40,083 nt of DNA. Origin: Pseudomonadota bacterium. GTDB lineage: Bacteria > Myxococcota_A > UBA9042. The DNA lies in assembly GCA_005777155.1 (NCBI GenBank), contig SXNM01000103.1, positions 1-40,083 of the forward strand, given 5' to 3'. The position numbers and the translations under genes were made by a program. Below the pieces are notes generated by a model. That model saw nothing but the letters and a program-made list of their open reading frames with translations. It was not told where the DNA came from and searched no databases. The stretch's first letter is position 1; the number at the start of each line of letters is the position of its first letter. Positions 33,263 to 40,083 of this stretch are shown piece by piece.

Positions 33263-34341
33263 AAGCGCCTGGCCGGTCGTGCCCCGCGGTCTCCGTCGTC
33301 CTCGCCGGCGCCGCGCTCTCGGCCCTGTGCGGCTGCCGAGGACCGTCCGCCGCTCCGCCGCCGCCGGAGCTCTTCGCCCCCGCCCCTGCCGCGCCCGACG
33401 CTGCCGTCGCAGCCCGCCCGGACGCTGCCGCTGCCGTCTCGCCGTCGCGGTCCGGCGCCGACGCCGGAGGCCAGGGCGCAGCCGTCCCCACGGGCGCCAA
33501 GATCGCTGACGCCCTGCGGCCAGGCGAAGACCCCGCTCGCATCGCTACGCCGAGCGCTGTGCCAGACTCCGATGCGGTGTTCGCCTCAATTCTTGTCGCC
33601 TGGCAGGGATCGCTGCCCGACCCGCGGCTCCGGCGTACACCCGAGCAGGCCGCCGACGAGGCCGAGCGAATCTTGCACTTGGCGCGCCAGCGGGGCGCCG
33701 ACTTCTTCGCCCTCATGGCGGCTCACACCGACGATCCGGGCGACGGCGTCTACCGGGTCGATGCCGTCAGCGCCGGCCGCCTGCCGCCCAGCCTCGCCCA
33801 GCTCGCCCTGCGTCTGCGGCCCGGCCAGATCGACCGCGCCCGCAGCCGCTTCGGTTGGCACGTAATGCGCCGCCTCGCCGCCGACGAACGCCCGCCGCCG
33901 CGGCCGCCCATCGACCTCTGCCCCGGCCCTTGCCCGCGCGCCGACGAGGACGCCAACGCCTGCTCCGACTTCGAGGCGGCGTCCGCCGAGTCTGCCGAAG
34001 TCGACGCCATCCTCATCGCCTGGCGCGGCGCAAAGGGCGGCGCTGGCCCGGACCGCAGCATCGCCGAGGCACGCGCCCTCGCCGCCGAGCTCTGCCACAC
34101 CGCCCGCGGTCGCGGCTCCGATTTCGCGGCCTTGCGCGCTGAGCACTCGGACGATCCCAGTCCAGGCCGGCACCGTGTGCAGACCGACTCGCCGCTGGCG
34201 CCGGCGTTCGTCCGCATGGCCCTGCGGCTGCGTGCCGGCGGCGTTGGCCTCGTCGAGACAGGCGTCGGGCTGTGGCTGATGCGGCGGGTCGGCGCCCCCG
34301 CCCCGGCCGCTGGCGCCGCCAAGGCCCCGGCCGGTCGCTGA
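33259..34341 (+). CDS. Lipoprotein with two degenerate parvulin-like (PpiC) domains
   Basis: A 360-residue protein starting at GTG 33259, overlapping the transporter stop. The signal ends in LCGC (anchor Cys26), followed by a Pro/Ala/Asp-rich linker to about 100. Residues about 107-206 and 248-345 are two copies of a parvulin-like fold: ASILVAWQG..EQAADEAERIL..GADFFALMAAHTDDPGD..LALRLRPGQI..FGWHVMRR, and the second with ILIAWRG..GSDFAALRAEHSDDPS..MALRLRAGG. The conserved His of the ASHILV motif is missing in both copies and the C-terminal FGxH His is lost in the second (GLWLMRR), so prolyl isomerase activity is doubtful. A cysteine-containing spacer (CPGPCPR, then NACSDF) separates them. It may act as a periplasmic chaperone like the inactive domain of SurA. 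Convergent with the next gene. Confidence 0.7.
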   Translation: MKAPGRSCPAVSVVLAGAALSALCGCRGPSAAPPPPELFAPAPAAPDAAVAARPDAAAAVSPSRSGADAGGQGAAVPTGAKIADALRPGEDPARIATPSAVPDSDAVFASILVAWQGSLPDPRLRRTPEQAADEAERILHLARQRGADFFALMAAHTDDPGDGVYRVDAVSAGRLPPSLAQLALRLRPGQIDRARSRFGWHVMRRLAADERPPPRPPIDLCPGPCPRADEDANACSDFEAASAESAEVDAILIAWRGAKGGAGPDRSIAEARALAAELCHTARGRGSDFAALRAEHSDDPSPGRHRVQTDSPLAPAFVRMALRLRAGGVGLVETGVGLWLMRRVGAPAPAAGAAKAPAGR

Positions 34342-34490
34342 CGGTCGAGACTGGTGGCTGTTGGGTAGGCTCGTCGCGCGCCGGGTCGGCAACGCTGCGG
34401 CTGCGTCGCTCGGGGTCCACCTCGCGCAGCGAACGCTTCACCTTCGCGCCTTGCCTTGCGCGCTGCCCCCTTGGGGAGAGGTTGAGCCGA

Positions 34491-34506
34491 GCCAGCAAGA
34501 GCTGGC
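34491..34506. terminator. Small hairpin in the convergent gap (possible bidirectional terminator)
   Basis: GCCAGC-AAGA-GCTGGC forms a perfect 6-bp stem with a 4-nt loop in the 180-bp gap between two converging genes, 15 nt beyond the minus-strand stop. No T-run is present on either strand, so confidence is low. The rest of this gap shows nothing recognisable. Confidence 0.35.
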
Positions 34507-34521
34507 AAGCGACCGGAAGAT

Positions 34522-36399
34522 TCAGCGCGCCGCCAGCCGTGTCGGCGCCGGTGCCACGCCGCCGAGCGCCACGCGCAGCCCGACCAGGTTGAAGGCGTTG
34601 GCGAGGTCGCGACGGCTCTGGCGGTGCCGCAGCCGCTCGGTCATGGCGGAGACCGCAGGGGCGTCGACCCAGTCGTAGAAGCCGTCGTCGCGGCGGCTGT
34701 CGAGCTCGTCGAGGATCGCCGCGCCGCCGCGCTGCCACGCCCGCAGCGGTGGCTCCAGCTCGGTGGTTGAGCCGCGTACGACGCCGCCCGGCCGCCACTG
34801 GGTGAGCGTCAGGTGGGGCGCCCAGCGCTGCCGGGCGAAGGGCTGGCGCCACAGCCAGTCATCGCAGCGCCGCGTCAGCTCGAAGTGGACGCGGTCGGTC
34901 TGGCGGTCAAGCCAAGGCAGCGCGAGGTAGCGCGCCAGCCCGGTGCGCAAGGCGAGCGGGTGCAGCCACAGGTGCGCCACACCGTCGGCCTGCATCGCCT
35001 GTCCGACCCAGCGCTGCATGCGGCACTCGCGGTGCCAGCGGTCGTGCAGCGCGAGTCCCGGCACTCCGGCGGTCAGCAGCGGCTCGAGCCAAGCCAGCAT
35101 CTCGTCGGCGAGCACCCGGTGGGCGCGCGGACTCAGCAGGCCCCAGCGGTTGAGCCAGCCAGGGCTCGCGTAGAAGCGGCGGGCGGCATCGGCGCTGAGG
35201 CCCAGCCGCAGCTGCGCATGGCCCCGAAAGATCTCGCCATAGTTGCCGCCGATCGTCGAGCCGCGCGCCAGCGTATGCCAGCCCTTGCGGTCGAAGGCGC
35301 CAAAGACCAGCTCGACCTGGGCGTTGTGCAGCGCCAGCGACTCCTGCCAGTCGAGGCTCTCTATCACCGTCTCGCGGTAGCGGACGCCGAGGCCAAAGTG
35401 GCTCGCCAGCTGGACGCAGACGCGGGCGTCAGGGTGCTCGGGGACGCCCTCGAAATAGCAGCCGCGCACGCTCGGCAGCGCGCCCGCAGCGACTAGGCCG
35501 GCCAGCACGAGTCGACTGTCCTTGCCGCCGGTCAGCGTCATCTCGAAGCGCACGTCGGGCAGCCGGGCGATCTGACGGCAGCGCCGCTGCAGCTCCTCGG
35601 CCAGCACCTGCCAGTCGTCGGCGGCGCCTGGCGCTGGCGCGGGCTCGGGCCGGGCGAGCAGACGCAGCGGCGGCTCTGGGTGGGGGGTGGTGGGCGCGTC
35701 GCGCCGAAGCGTGTGGTGCGGCCCGAGCAGCTCCACGTCGGCGAAGGCGCTCTTGGTGCCGATCGGGGCCCGCGGGCCGCTGGCTAGCCACGCCAGCACT
35801 TCAGGGCGCGCCGCGGGCAACGTGCCGCCGTGCAGCGCCGCCGCCGCCATCATCGCCCGGTTGGAGATGGCGGTCCAAGGGCCGCGCCGGCCATAGTAGA
35901 GGTGCGAGGTGCCGAGCAGGTCGTTGCCAGCGGCGAAGGCGCCGTCGCGGCCGTAGTGCAGCACGATGCCGTCGCCCTCGAGTCCGGCGAGCGTCGCCTC
36001 TAGTCCCCGCCGCTGAACCTCGTCGTGCAGCACAGCCGCGACCGAGCGATCGAGGCCTGCGCCCGCAGGCTCGACCCACCAGCCGTGGTAGGCGAGCGCG
36101 TCGCCACTGCTGGCGTCGGGGTTGGGGCCTGGTTCGTCGCCCTCGACGTGCCAGTAGGAGCCGCGGGCCGCCTCGTCGTAGACGCTCCATAGGGCGAGGC
36201 TGCCGCCGTTGCGCTCGATGACGCGGTCGCGCTCTGGCACGAACGGCAGCCACCGCGCGGCCTTGGCCATGAGCGCTGCCCGCTCTGGCTCCGGCCCGAA
36301 CAGCATTAGGAAGCAGGCGCCCAGCGAGACCTCATGGCGGATGCGGTGGGTTGGGTCGCGGCGCTCCTTGGCTGCCTGCGTCGGCTGCGTCGCCGCCAA
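34522..36399 (-). CDS. Asparagine-synthetase-like PP-loop protein
   Basis: A protein of up to 625 residues with an ATP-pyrophosphatase PP-loop, TLTGGKDSR (about 289-296), the signature of asparagine synthetase-like enzymes that adenylate a carboxylate. The N-terminal third contains strand motifs resembling class II glutamine amidotransferases (GIVLHYGRDG, then LYYGRRGPWTAISNR), but no N-terminal catalytic Cys is present, so glutamine-dependent ammonia release is unlikely. The C-terminal half is Trp/Arg-rich and helical, as in asparagine synthetase relatives of natural-product or surface-polymer pathways. The only frame-limiting start is TTG at 36399 (an in-frame stop lies 2 codons upstream); ATG at 36306 would remove 31 residues and cannot be excluded. 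Its reaction is unknown. It stands alone on the minus strand, convergent with the parvulin-like gene and divergent from pheS. Confidence 0.7.
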   Translation of the reverse strand: MAATQPTQAAKERRDPTHRIRHEVSLGACFLMLFGPEPERAALMAKAARWLPFVPERDRVIERNGGSLALWSVYDEAARGSYWHVEGDEPGPNPDASSGDALAYHGWWVEPAGAGLDRSVAAVLHDEVQRRGLEATLAGLEGDGIVLHYGRDGAFAAGNDLLGTSHLYYGRRGPWTAISNRAMMAAAALHGGTLPAARPEVLAWLASGPRAPIGTKSAFADVELLGPHHTLRRDAPTTPHPEPPLRLLARPEPAPAPGAADDWQVLAEELQRRCRQIARLPDVRFEMTLTGGKDSRLVLAGLVAAGALPSVRGCYFEGVPEHPDARVCVQLASHFGLGVRYRETVIESLDWQESLALHNAQVELVFGAFDRKGWHTLARGSTIGGNYGEIFRGHAQLRLGLSADAARRFYASPGWLNRWGLLSPRAHRVLADEMLAWLEPLLTAGVPGLALHDRWHRECRMQRWVGQAMQADGVAHLWLHPLALRTGLARYLALPWLDRQTDRVHFELTRRCDDWLWRQPFARQRWAPHLTLTQWRPGGVVRGSTTELEPPLRAWQRGGAAILDELDSRRDDGFYDWVDAPAVSAMTERLRHRQSRRDLANAFNLVGLRVALGGVAPAPTRLAAR

Positions 36400-36447
36400 G
36401 CGTCAGTGTGGGCCATGCGCTGGCCGGTGACTACCCTCCGTTGGGTC

Positions 36448-36716
36448 GGGCCGTCGAATCGTCCGGCACCTACGGAGGCGCACCTACGGAGGCGCACCTA
36501 CGGAGGCGTGCTGGGCCGTCCGTCGAATCGTCCGGCACCTACGGAGGCACCTACGGAGGCGGCACCTACGGAGGCGCGCTGGGCCGTCCGTCGAATCGTC
36601 CGGCACCTACGGAGGCAGCACCTACGGAGGCGCCACCTACGGAGGCGCGCTGGGCCGTCCGTCGAATCGTCCGGCACCTACGGAGGCAGCACCTACGAAC
36701 GCGCACCTACGAACGC
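36448..36716. repeat. Hierarchical tandem repeat: four blocks of one separator plus three short units
   Basis: Twelve copies of a 13-bp unit, CACCTACGGAGGC, begin at 36467, 36481, 36495, 36536, 36548 (sharing one base), 36563, 36604, 36619, 36634, 36675, 36690 and 36704. The first ten are exact; the last two read CACCTACGAACGC. A separator of up to 26 bp (GCTGGGCCGTCCGTCG, then AATCGTCCGG) precedes each group of three, at 36448, 36510, 36578 and 36649; the first copy lacks one CGTC. Block spacing (68 and 71 bp) is not a multiple of 3, so the array is non-coding. It fills most of the 396-bp gap between two divergent genes. Confidence 0.95.
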
Positions 36717-36725
36717 CCAAGCCAA

Positions 36726-36754
36726 TCGACGCGCGGTCGCAGCGCTGCTACACT
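36726..36754 (+). promoter_or_regulatory. Candidate promoter for pheST
   Basis: TCGACG (36726-36731, 4 of 6) and TACACT (36749-36754, 4 of 6) are separated by 17 bp. Transcription would start near 36761, giving about 35 nt of leader, too short for a T-box or a phe attenuator. It begins 10 bp after the last, degenerate unit of the tandem repeat. Confidence 0.5.
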
Positions 36755-36795
36755 CGCGCGCCCGCGGGCCTTTCGCCGCGGTCTGGAGCGCAGAC

Positions 36796-37899
36796 ATGAC
36801 GCCGCCGCCCTGGAAGGCCGAGATCGACGCCCTCGTCGTTGAGCTGTTGGCCGCGGCCGCCGCCGCGCCAGACGCCGCGGCCCTGCGCGCGATCGAGGTC
36901 GACGCCCTCGGCAAGAAGGGCTCCGTCACCGCGTTGTCCAAGGGCATCGCGGCCTTGCCAGCCGAAGCCCGCCGCGACTATGGGGCCGCCGTCACGGCCG
37001 CACGGGCCAGCGTCGAGGCCGCGCTCGCCGCCCGTGGCGAAGGCATGCGCGCTGACCGCCTCGCCGCAGAGCTGGCTGATCGCAGCTTCGACGAGACCCT
37101 GCCCGGCGCGCCAGCGCCGTCAGGCGCTGTCCATCCGTTGGCGCTGGTCCAGGCACAGCTCGAAGACGTCTTTCGTTCCATGGGCTTCTCCGTGCTCGAC
37201 TACCCAGAAGTGGACAGCGAGTACAGCAATTTCGAGGCCCTCAACATCCCGTCCTGGCACCCGGCCCGCGACATGCAGGACACCTTCTGGCTCGAGCCCT
37301 TCGCCGACGCCGATGGCGCGCCCGGCCGCGCCCACCTGCTGCGCACCCACACCTCAGCCGGTCAGGTGCGGACGATGCACCGCTTCCCCAATCAGCCGAT
37401 TCGCGCCGTCTTTCCGGGCCGCGTCTTTCGCTACGAGGCGGTCGACGCCAGCCACGAGCACACCTTCCATCAGGTCGAGGGCCTGATGATCGACCGCGCA
37501 CCGCCCGAAGGACCCGGCGTCTCGGTCGGCCATCTGCTCTTCGCCATGCGGACTCTGCTCGAGGCGGTCTTCGGCGAGGCGGTTGAGGTGCGGCTGCGGC
37601 CGGGCTATTTCCCCTTCGTCGAGCCGGGGTTCGAGCTCGATATCCGCTGCCGTGTCTGCCGCGGCGCCGGCTGCCAGGTGTGCAAGTACAGCGGCTGGCT
37701 TGAGCTGCTGCCGTGCGGGCTTATCCACCCCAACGTGCTGCGGATGGGAGGGTTCGACCCGGCGCGCTGGCAAGGCTGGGCCTTCGGGCTTGGCTTGTCG
37801 CGCTTGGTCATGATGCGCCATCAAATCCGCGACATCCGACTGTTGCTCGGCGGCGATGCCCGCTTCGTCGCCCCTGTCGCCGCCGGCAGCGCCGGCTGA
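36796..37899 (+). CDS. pheS: Phenylalanine-tRNA ligase alpha subunit
   Basis: A 367-residue class II aminoacyl-tRNA synthetase subunit that, with PheT, charges tRNA-Phe in the cytoplasm (alpha2beta2). An N-terminal coiled-coil-like region (1-90) is followed by the catalytic core: HPLALVQAQLEDVFRSMGF with HPARDMQDTFWL (motif 1 region), FRYEAVDASHEHTFHQVEG (motif 2) and GWAFGLGLSRLVMMRHQIRD (motif 3). An insertion with four closely spaced cysteines, CRVCRGAGCQVCK, precedes GWLELLPCG and may bind zinc or be a relic, as in some other bacterial PheS. ATG 36796 has GGAG 7 nt upstream. Length is normal for the family. pheT follows after 100 bp. Confidence 0.97.
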   Translation: MTPPPWKAEIDALVVELLAAAAAAPDAAALRAIEVDALGKKGSVTALSKGIAALPAEARRDYGAAVTAARASVEAALAARGEGMRADRLAAELADRSFDETLPGAPAPSGAVHPLALVQAQLEDVFRSMGFSVLDYPEVDSEYSNFEALNIPSWHPARDMQDTFWLEPFADADGAPGRAHLLRTHTSAGQVRTMHRFPNQPIRAVFPGRVFRYEAVDASHEHTFHQVEGLMIDRAPPEGPGVSVGHLLFAMRTLLEAVFGEAVEVRLRPGYFPFVEPGFELDIRCRVCRGAGCQVCKYSGWLELLPCGLIHPNVLRMGGFDPARWQGWAFGLGLSRLVMMRHQIRDIRLLLGGDARFVAPVAAGSAG

Positions 37900-37999
37900 G
37901 CTCCGACCCGACCCACACCACCTGACGGCGCGCCGCGATGTCGACGCCGACCTGGCCCGGCGCGGCGCCTCCCCGCTGGACTGCCCCTGGAGCCCTCGC

Positions 38000-40083
38000 A
38001 TGTACGTGTCCTGGCGCTGGATCGGCGAGATGGTCGACCTCCGCGGCACCCCCGCCGAGGACCCGCGCGCCTTCGTCGATCGCTTCGTGCTGGCGGTCGC
38101 CGAGATCGATGGCGTCCATGTGCGCGGCGCTGGCCTCGAGGGAGTGCGACTGGGCCGCGTCGTCACCCTTCGGCCGCACCCCAACGCCGACAAGCTGCGC
38201 ATCGTCGGAGTCGATCTCGGCGGCGCCGAGCCGGTCGAGGTGGTCTGCGGCGCCGCCAACGTCGAGGTCGGCGCTGGCGTCGCGTTCGTGCCGCCAGGCG
38301 TCGCGCTGCCGAACGGGCTCACGGTGCGCGACGGCGAGGTGCGAGGCGTCGCCTCGCCGGGGATGCTGGCCTCGGAGCGCGAGCTTGGCCTGTCCGACGA
38401 CCACGAGGGCCTGCTGCGCCTGGACGACTGCGACGCCGCGCCGGGCACGCCGCTGCTGCAGGCGGCGCCGATCGCCGACGTGCTCTACGAGATCGACAAC
38501 AAGAGCGTCACCCATCGCCCCGACCTCTGGGGCCATATCGGCTTCGCCCGCGAGGTGGCGGCTCTCCTCGATCGCCCGCTGCGCCTGCCCGACGACACGG
38601 TGCAGCCGACCGCGACCCCGCCGCTCGCCCATGGCGTGGTCGTGACGTCGAGGGCGTGTCACCGCTACCTCGCCGCCCGCGTCGCCGGCGTCACTGTCGC
38701 GCCGTCGCCCCTCGCGGCGCGCTTGCGGCTGCGCAGCCTCGGCGTGCGGCCGATCAACAACGTCGTCGACGCCACCAACCTCGTGATGCTCGAGACCGGC
38801 AACCCGCTGCACGCCTTTGACGCCGCAGTGCTGCGCGGCGAGCGCGTCGTGGTGCGCCCGGCGACGACGGGCGAGGCGCTGACGACGCTCGACGGCCAGG
38901 TGCGGCGCTTGCAGCCGAGAGACGTCGTGATCGCGGACGGCGAGGGCCCGATCGCGCTCGCCGGCGTCATGGGCGGCGCCGACTCCGAGATTCGCCCGCA
39001 GACGCAGCAGGTCCGGCTGGAGGCGGCCAGCTTTGATGGCGCGACGATTCGCAAGACCAGCGCCCGGCTGGGCCTGCGCAGCGAGAGCAGCGCGCGCTTC
39101 GAGAAGGGCCTGGCGACTGAGATGGCTGCCTACGCAGCCCTCCGCTTCATCCGCACCCTCGGCGCGCTCTGCCCGACCGCCCACCTCGCGTCCGCGATCG
39201 CCGACGAGGGCGCCGCCGCCGGTATGGTCCCGAGTCCGCCGCAGATCGCCACGAGCTACGGCGCGCTACGTCAGCGCCTCGGCCTCGACGCCATCGCGCT
39301 GCCTGACGGGCGCATCGCCGCGATCTTCCAGGCGCTCGGCTGCGTGGTCGCCGCAGACTCAAGGGCCGGCGCCGCAACCGCCGCCATCTCGGTCGGTGTG
39401 CCGTGGTGGCGCGCCGGGCGCGACCTGACGCAGGCAGAAGACCTCGTCGAGGAGATCGGCCGCCAGTACGGCTATGACCGCATCCCTTCGCAGCCGGTCG
39501 CGATCTTGGCGGCGCCGACGCCGCTGCCGGCGATGCGCGGCCTCGAACGCCAGCTGCGCGCCGTGCTGTCCCTGGCGCGCGGCCTCTCCGAGGTCCACCA
39601 GTACTCCTTTGACCATGAGCCGACGCGGGCGCGGCTGCAGCTGCAGAGCAGGGATGGCACCGGCGCTGAGCTGCCTCGCCTGCGCCTGCGGAACACGCTG
39701 TCGAGCGAAAACGTGGCGTTGCGGCGCGACCTCGCCTCCGGGCTGCTGGCGGCGCTCGAGCGCAACCTGAGCCATGGCCTCGTCGGCCAGGCGGCGCAGC
39801 GCGGACTGCGCGTCGGCCTCTTCGAGCTGGGCCGCGCCTACCTGCCCGAGCAGCCGGCGCGCCTCATCGACGACGACACCAGCGTCGACTTCGGACTGCC
39901 ACCGGCGCTGACCGGCGCCAAAGTCGCCTCGGCGCGCGACAGCTACCTCGACCTGCTCGCCGGGGGCGTCGGCGGCGACATCCTGCAGCACGACGCCGTC
40001 ACGGCCGCCGCTGGCCGCTCGCCGCTGCCGCGAGAGCCGCGACGCCTCGCCATCGCGCTCGGTGAGCGCCTCGGCGGCGACGA
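38000..40083 (+). CDS. pheT: Phenylalanine-tRNA ligase beta subunit (3' truncated by window edge)
   Basis: The first 694 codons of a protein usually near 800 residues; the frame is open to the last base. ATG 38000 has GGAG 7 nt upstream. Visible domains are the N-terminal EMAP/OB-fold tRNA-binding region (GRVVTLRPHPNADKLRIV, VVCGAANV, RGVASPGMLASERELGLSDD), the B1 region (EIDNKSVTHRPDLWGH), the B3/B4 editing domain (NNVVDATNLVMLETGNPLHA, ALAGVMGGADSEI), the B5 region and the start of the catalytic-like domain (AEDLVEEIGRQYGYDRI, SSENVALRRDLASGLL). The C-terminal ferredoxin-fold anticodon-binding domain lies outside the window. It forms the synthetase with PheS, encoded 100 bp upstream, and is probably co-transcribed with it. 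Confidence 0.97.
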   Translation, partial: MYVSWRWIGEMVDLRGTPAEDPRAFVDRFVLAVAEIDGVHVRGAGLEGVRLGRVVTLRPHPNADKLRIVGVDLGGAEPVEVVCGAANVEVGAGVAFVPPGVALPNGLTVRDGEVRGVASPGMLASERELGLSDDHEGLLRLDDCDAAPGTPLLQAAPIADVLYEIDNKSVTHRPDLWGHIGFAREVAALLDRPLRLPDDTVQPTATPPLAHGVVVTSRACHRYLAARVAGVTVAPSPLAARLRLRSLGVRPINNVVDATNLVMLETGNPLHAFDAAVLRGERVVVRPATTGEALTTLDGQVRRLQPRDVVIADGEGPIALAGVMGGADSEIRPQTQQVRLEAASFDGATIRKTSARLGLRSESSARFEKGLATEMAAYAALRFIRTLGALCPTAHLASAIADEGAAAGMVPSPPQIATSYGALRQRLGLDAIALPDGRIAAIFQALGCVVAADSRAGAATAAISVGVPWWRAGRDLTQAEDLVEEIGRQYGYDRIPSQPVAILAAPTPLPAMRGLERQLRAVLSLARGLSEVHQYSFDHEPTRARLQLQSRDGTGAELPRLRLRNTLSSENVALRRDLASGLLAALERNLSHGLVGQAAQRGLRVGLFELGRAYLPEQPARLIDDDTSVDFGLPPALTGAKVASARDSYLDLLAGGVGGDILQHDAVTAAAGRSPLPREPRRLAIALGERLGGD

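Noticed and set aside
36448-36716. CRISPR-like array
   Set aside because: The intervening segments are themselves repeats rather than unique spacers, the units are too short, and no cas gene is present.
36334-36795. In-frame 5' extension of pheS through the tandem repeat
   Set aside because: The PheS family starts at the 36796 ATG, which has its own ribosome site. The extension is low-complexity repeat translation, and block lengths of 68 and 71 bp would shift the frame.
1-40083. tRNA, rRNA, riboswitch, transposase, integrase or phage genes
   Set aside because: Scanning by eye showed no cloverleaf-like segments, no T-box-like leader upstream of pheS, and no recognisable mobile-element protein. 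Small RNAs would not be detectable this way.

Overview
The window is very GC-rich, densely coded DNA, most probably from a Myxococcota bacterium (former Deltaproteobacteria). Three things point there. Two surface proteins carry a MYXO-CTERM-type sorting tail (GGCS, one membrane helix, an Arg-rich end). Four giant lipoproteins are built from cysteine-rich 'CDDGxxCT' repeats of the Dictyostelium slime-mould-repeat type. Predicted secreted proteins and lipoproteins fill most of the window. The exact lineage cannot be read from the sequence.

Layout. 1-486: the 3' end of an unrecognised gene. 549-3324: a cysteine-rich lipoprotein behind a plausible promoter, overlapping or abutting a B12-type radical SAM protein (to 4844). 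4991-12708: two co-translated envelope proteins made of repeated carbohydrate-binding-like modules. The first also contains a glycoside-hydrolase-like TIM barrel, the second a degenerate polysaccharide-deacetylase-like domain. 12802-19848: a 2348-residue cysteine-repeat lipoprotein whose stop overlaps the start of an ethanolamine-type amino-acid permease (to 21212). 21311-31334: a good promoter followed by two more giant cysteine-repeat lipoproteins, again overlapping by 4 bp. 31436-34341: a DASS/SLC13-like transporter with two RCK_C domains, coupled to a small lipoprotein with two parvulin-like domains. 34522-36399 (minus strand): an asparagine-synthetase-like PP-loop protein. 36400-36795: a non-coding gap holding a hierarchical tandem repeat. 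36796 to the end: pheS and a 3'-truncated pheT, the only clear housekeeping genes.

How the genes fit together. Nearly everything up to 34341 is on the plus strand in short operons. A 4-bp ATGA/GTGA overlap recurs four times, each time joining a large envelope protein or transporter to the next gene. Three of the four cysteine-repeat lipoproteins share one plan: lipobox, acidic low-complexity linker, long disulfide-type repeat stalk, WD/BNR-like propeller, then a cysteine-rich cap. The fourth replaces the propeller with a MAM/jelly-roll-like domain. The most unusual features are these stalk-and-propeller lipoproteins, a MYXO-CTERM tail lying inside a reading frame and followed at once by a second lipoprotein signal, and the four-block repeat upstream of pheS. 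No tRNA, rRNA, CRISPR array, transposase or phage gene was recognised.
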